A stretch of DNA of 64,000 nucleotides from assembly GCA_034440615.1 (NCBI GenBank), contig JAOTOM010004959.1, positions 62,001 to 126,000 of the forward strand, given 5' to 3'. The number at the start of each line of letters is the position of its first letter. Position 1 is the first letter of the stretch. Positions 53,301-59,300 of this stretch are shown here, piece after piece. A program made the translations under genes and the position numbers. This stretch comes from Ashinkailepas kermadecensis. Its lineage: Eukaryota; Arthropoda; Thecostraca; Neolepadidae. The notes under the pieces are model-generated. The model worked only from the letters and a program-made list of their open reading frames with translations, made no database searches and was not told the DNA's origin.

Positions 53301-56300
53301 ATGCTGTGTACAGCTGGGAAATACGTGGCAAAATCAGTGCATAGCAAACATAGTGTCAAACGAAGAAAAGATGAACGGAACATGTCCGTGAACGACAGAC
53401 CTGCTAATTTCACCGGCATTACTCCTGGCAAAAGTAGAAATCGTATTAGTACAGACACAACCTCACTATTTGTTGCATTCGGTAAGTCTACAGAGCTCGC
53501 CATGGACAATAACTGGATTGATGCAAAGTAGTGTTAACAAAGGGTGTGAAAATGCGTAAAAGGGTTCTTCATACACTATGGTTAACGATGTTACATAGGA
53601 AGAAAAAGGATGCAACACGGCTGGTTATTCTATGTCGCTGTTTTCCACCTCCTACGAGGAAACAAAAACAGGTAAAATAATTTATATGGCCCAAGTATTG
53701 GAAACAGTGTTACTATTACTAAGTAATGACTAACATGACACGTATTATTCACATTGGAGCGCACATCTACCTCCAAAATAAACGTCAATAATAATTTTCG
53801 CTATGTCACGTTCCGCATGGCATACGCACAAGGAAGCCGCCAAAAGCACAATGAACAATGTCCGACCAGCGCCCACATCTCAAAACGCTACACCGCTTGC
53901 CCTCCACGAGCCAGTGATAAGCATACCCTGGCCGCCGCGCAGCCGTACCTGCCGCACACACCACCCACCTAGCTTGAGCCCGACGCCGTTGCAGTACCAC
54001 TCGAAGCGCAGGCTCGGGTCGCCCACGGGCACGCAGCGACTCTGGAAGTGCGCGTGCTGACCCTCGATCAGGTCGGCCGGTCCCGTCAGTGGCATGGTGA
54101 ACACGGGCTTCTCGAACACATGGTCGGCGGGCGCCGGCGCTCCGGCAGGCTTGCGCTCCAGCGCCGCCAGCTTGGCCATCGACTCGGGGTGCTGAGTGTC
54201 CAGGATGATGCTCGCCTCGGCTGGAAACGCGACCAGGATCTCAACAGCCGGATAGCGGTAGCTAGGTTAGGATAGAGTTAGGTTAGGTTAGGTTAGGTTA
54301 GGTAGGTTAGATAGAGGTTGGCTAGGTTAGGTAGCTGTGCTACCTCAGACGCGACCCTGGTCACTTGTGATGAGCTTCTGGACATGCTGACGACACTTCG
54401 GGGACGGTGAGTGTAGGTTGGTTGGTTATTGGTTTTACGACACGTCGACCGTTGAGTCATGTAGCGTCGCCAATCTCTCACGCCGATTGGTCGCGGGCGA
54501 AGAGTAGCGACAGGTGAGACTCGAACCCACAACCTTTCGATTGTGAGACGAGCATCTTACCCCCAGACCACTCGTCCCCGGTGAGTGTAGGTTGATGTGT
54601 TTGTTTGGCTTATAGCCTTCCCCAACCTACATATCACCAAGGAAGTACAGGGTGACCATATGACTTCCATCACGTAGATCCATCGACATCCTCTCACCAT
54701 TGCAGGCGTCGTGGTCATTACCATGAATATTTGTTTTACGTTTCATAGCAAATTTACAACACGGTGCCTTAATATTGACATGTCACAAAACAAATATCCT
54801 CTTCACACTTCTCTTCTGATCACCAGCATTGCCAGAACGCGATAAACATTTTCCCTCCTACTGTTATCTCTATTGGCTCTGCGTCTTTGTCCACCAAAGC
54901 CTTTCAGATCGCACCAGAGCCGACTCGCCCCACCCTCATCGTCCAGGACAGACTCGGGCGACTTCCTGAAATGGCAGCGCTTCCGACAGGACTCTGGCCT
55001 CCCTCCGAGCGTGCAGCGTCGGGGCGTCTGCCACATCCTCACAACTCACAGCGGATGCGGACGGAGGCGGTGGAGACGGCCTCGCCGAGGCTGTTGGTGG
55101 CGCGACACGAGTAGACGCCCTCGTCCTCCGGTCGCAGGCCGGCAATGTCCAGCGCCACGTAGCCAAAATCATGCGTTGGCTTGAACCGGGAGCCTGCGTG
55201 GCGGGGCAGCTCGGGTCGGACGGTGGCGTTTGCGATGGCGGTCTCAGAGCCGCGGTTGGACGAATGGGTGCACGAATGGACATTTCAGCGCAAACACTGC
55301 TCTCGTGGTTATCGAGCCGTGCTCGTTCACTGGCTTCCGGTTTGGTTCGTGGAGGTTATCAGCAGTGGACTGGCAACATACACAACTGCTATAGCTGCCC
55401 GCAACAGATTACAGTAAATAATAATACAGTACTGAGCATTGCTGTCCTAACATCAGTTGACACGTTATGCGGCAATTTCATCATACTCCTGTCGATGCTG
55501 TATCAGGTAATAACTAGGAATAATAATGAAATGAACACAAATGTTCCAAAAACAGTACTGCAACACAGCAAAGAATCGACGTGTGACAGTTATTTTCATA
55601 CGAATTGTAAATATTGCAAATATCCTCGCGAAGAGGTTTTGCTTAGAAAGACGAGCCCTTCAGCTCTCCACCAGGACCACTCACCGAACTGCAGCGGCTG
55701 CTCGTTTCTGAACCATTCCACCTTGAGTTTGGGGTCGCCAACAGGGATGAGTCGGGCCTCCAGGTGGACCTCCTGACCCTCATCCACTCGGTCCACATTC
55801 TGCAGTGGCTGTGTGAACATGGGCTTCTGGAAGAAGACGGCCTCCTCGGGCAGCTTGTCGGCCGGCCGTTCCTCCAGCTGGCGGATCTTCTCCAGGCCCT
55901 CCGGCCGCTGAGACGCCAAAATAATCTTCTCTTTGTCTGCGAGACGGATGAAAAATGTTGTGTGTGGATAAGCAAGAGGTGAGCAGGGGGAAACAGCATG
56001 GCAAGTCATTGTTTTCAGCCTGACATGGACGCCGCCGGTCCAGATGCGACGTGACCAACATCTGAACTGAATGTTCAGCATTCAGTACACCTGCACAACA
56101 CAATGCATTGGCCGCTCGAGCAGCACAGCATGTCACGAAGCCACTGAAACCTTTCTCACTGAGAGTACGATGAACGCACAGCGTCTGCGGTGATAGCATG
56201 CTGTGCCTGTACACATACGTGTTGGGCGGTACAGTATCTTCTCCGGCCCGTCTGCAGCGGCATGCCTGTGTGCGGGTTGCCGAAGGGTGTGTGTGGCCCT

Positions 56301-59300
56301 GCCTGGTGGCTGTACAGCTAACGTAGTCGCATACGGATGAAGCTCATCATGCCTGTCTTTCTTCAACCACGCTACCCAGCCAACACCAGCCGACTCACCG
56401 AGCACTTCTATAGTGAGACTGGAGGCGGCCTCGCCCAGCTGGTTGACCACCTTGCAGGTGTAGTCGCCGGCGTCCTCCGCCACCAGTCCGCGGATGTCGA
56501 GCGACACGTAGCCGAAGTCGAAGGTGGTGTGGAAGCGGGACGCCGACTGGAGCGGCTTGCCGTTGTGTAGCCACTCGGCCCGCAGCAGCGGGTCGTGTAC
56601 TGGCTCCACGCGGCCCTCCATGTGAGCGACGCCGTCCTCAGCCAGCTGGGTCTGGCCCTGCGGCGATGACAGGATGACAGGACAGGTCAATGTCAGAAAC
56701 AGCACATACAGAGGCTACCGGAGATCAGAGCAGGACGCAGGGCGTCAGCGGGTGCTGGAAGGTGCTGGGATTTCGGTGAAAAGCGGGACGCCGGAGCCGG
56801 CGGGTCAAGGTCAACACGCGGGTGTCAGCGGCGGCGCGTGCGAGCCACCGAGGATCGGAAAGGGAGTAGCGAAGGGTCAGTGCGGTTGGAGACATGAGAC
56901 GGGACGAGAGTCGGGACACAGAGTTCCAGCGTGGACCAGGGGCGGAGAGAAAGGTGCAGGGTGGTCAGAAGCAGGAGGCAGTGGTCACAGACGGTGGTCA
57001 GAGGTGGGACACAAGGGTCAGGGTGGTCAGAAGCAGGAGGCTGAAGTCACAGACGATAGTCAGAGGTGGGACACAAGACAAAGGTCAGGGATCAGAGGTC
57101 AGACACAAGACAGAGTCAAGACAGGGGTCTAATATAAATCAGTGTCGAAGCAACTGTTGGTCAATGCAAGGACAGAAGGGAGGGAGACAGCTTGATCATG
57201 GGACCTTGACACATTTTTGTCGAAGTTCGCTTAGTATGGTAAGTTTGCAAGGACATGGTTATAAATAAAAGGTGATGTACACAAACGCTTAGTAGATACG
57301 TTCATGTACAACGACCTGCATTTCGTCAGATATCGCCGTGATATTTAGAGGCACACGGTATCGTACTTATAAGCATCCAGGCTCGTAATATATTGGCAAG
57401 TATTTGTAGGGGGCAGCGGCCATAATATGAACTCCGTATAATACAAACCTAATGCAAACGAATCTTCTCTTGCGAGCTTTTCCCCACTGCGGTTCCTTGG
57501 CTTACCAGCATTTGAATTAGACTCACTTTGGCATAATAATTGAGATGCATGTGAAGTCCTTCTGTGATACCCTCTTACCCTGAGCTCCTGAATGAAGCGA
57601 GGCTTCTCCTGTGCCTCCTCTGTCTCAACAGTCCTCTCAGTTTCGCGCGACTCCAGGTCCCTGATCTTCTGCCAGCCCTCAGGGTGCTGGGTGTCCAGGT
57701 ATATGGAGCGGCGAGCTGAGAGCAGTAGCGCATTAGGTCACACCTAGCCATGTCAGGTGAGGTCACATTAGATCGATCATGTATGCTGATACGGCCCACA
57801 TTTGACAACGGGACAAAGGTGAAACAATTCCGTGGATTGTTATCCACCGACCGATGTATCGGTATCAAGCTGTTCTGCTGATTTAACCCCAGATGCCACA
57901 GCCATGATTGCTTTATCATCACGTGTGGGAACTCGTGCAGTGTGTACCGTTGACGCTGATTGTGCAGGTGTTGACGGCCTCGCCCAGCTCATTGGTCGCC
58001 TTGCACATGTAAGTGCCGGAGTCCTCTGGGTAGCCGTACAGAATATCCAGCGCCACATAGCCGAAGTCGTGCGTCGTGCGGAACCTGGCGACCGGTCAGG
58101 TGGGTCAAGGTAAGCCAGGTCAGGTCAGGTCAGGCGAGCCACTATCTATGGAGCATGATCAGCACCAAAGTAGCAGACCTAATTAAAACGCAGACGTGTT
58201 GGGCTTCGCACTGATTCGAGGCCCTAACAAAGAGTGTCCAGCGCGATGTAATTACTGCGCAGACATTCAGAGTCTGCGGTATTAATTAAGACAGCAATTG
58301 ATGAGCCAACGAGTGAGTCCAAGTAAAAATGAAGCCACGAGGCGACTTGCCAGTTTTCCGATGCTTTGTGGCCTTATTGGCGATAATGTACTACATTCGG
58401 ATCACAAAACGGCATGAAATATTAATATTTTTATATCTTCTTCCTCCTCCCAAAAACTACCCTGAAGACTGCATAATGATACATGGTATGGTGATAACTG
58501 AGATATCTAGCGGTGGCTCAAGCCAAGACAATCCAGTCTAGTATTTCGCATCGGCGCCAGCCAACTTTGCCCCACGTTTCCCTACCTGTGTCCAGTCTTG
58601 ATCTCCTTGCCGTTGACGAACCACTCGACCTTCAGCTTGGGATCATTCAATGGCTCGAGCTTACACTCGAGGTGGGCATGTTCGCCCTCCCGCAGGTTCT
58701 CCAGACTGCGGCGTAACGGAGAGTAAACGGAGGGTAACGGAGAGTAACGGAGAGTAACGGTCAGGTGCAGACATCCCAAGCCTTGCGACATCACCACTGG
58801 AAATGGCTGATTGACACACCGATACTGCATGAATTATATGGATTCGCTAAATTTCCTGCACGCTTCAGGCAACAAGTTGAATTTATTTCGATAAAATTGA
58901 ATTGATGACAGGCAGTGATTCAAGCAATTTGGCCAAAACAATCCTTGCATTTTTTTAAGGCTACGACTACTGAGCGTTAGCATGCTGAGTGTTTGTGTAG
59001 TAAGTGATATTCCGTAAACTGCATTGATCGACCTTCTCGGGGACGAAAAGAATGTCCATTGCTTCCTGGTATAGCTAGCGTTCTATGCCAACGGTAGTAT
59101 TCTGAATATAAAGAGCATGCTGACATATACAAACGTGTTGAACAGCTTTATTCGAAACACTCTTTTTCTCGAAAACGCACCTAAGCTGAATTTGTCTGGA
59201 TTTAAAATTTGCCGGATGACAACATCCAGCCTCATCAATGTTTCACGTATTATATCCAAATTTGTTAGAAGTATCCCAAAAGACGAAGCAGATACGAAAT

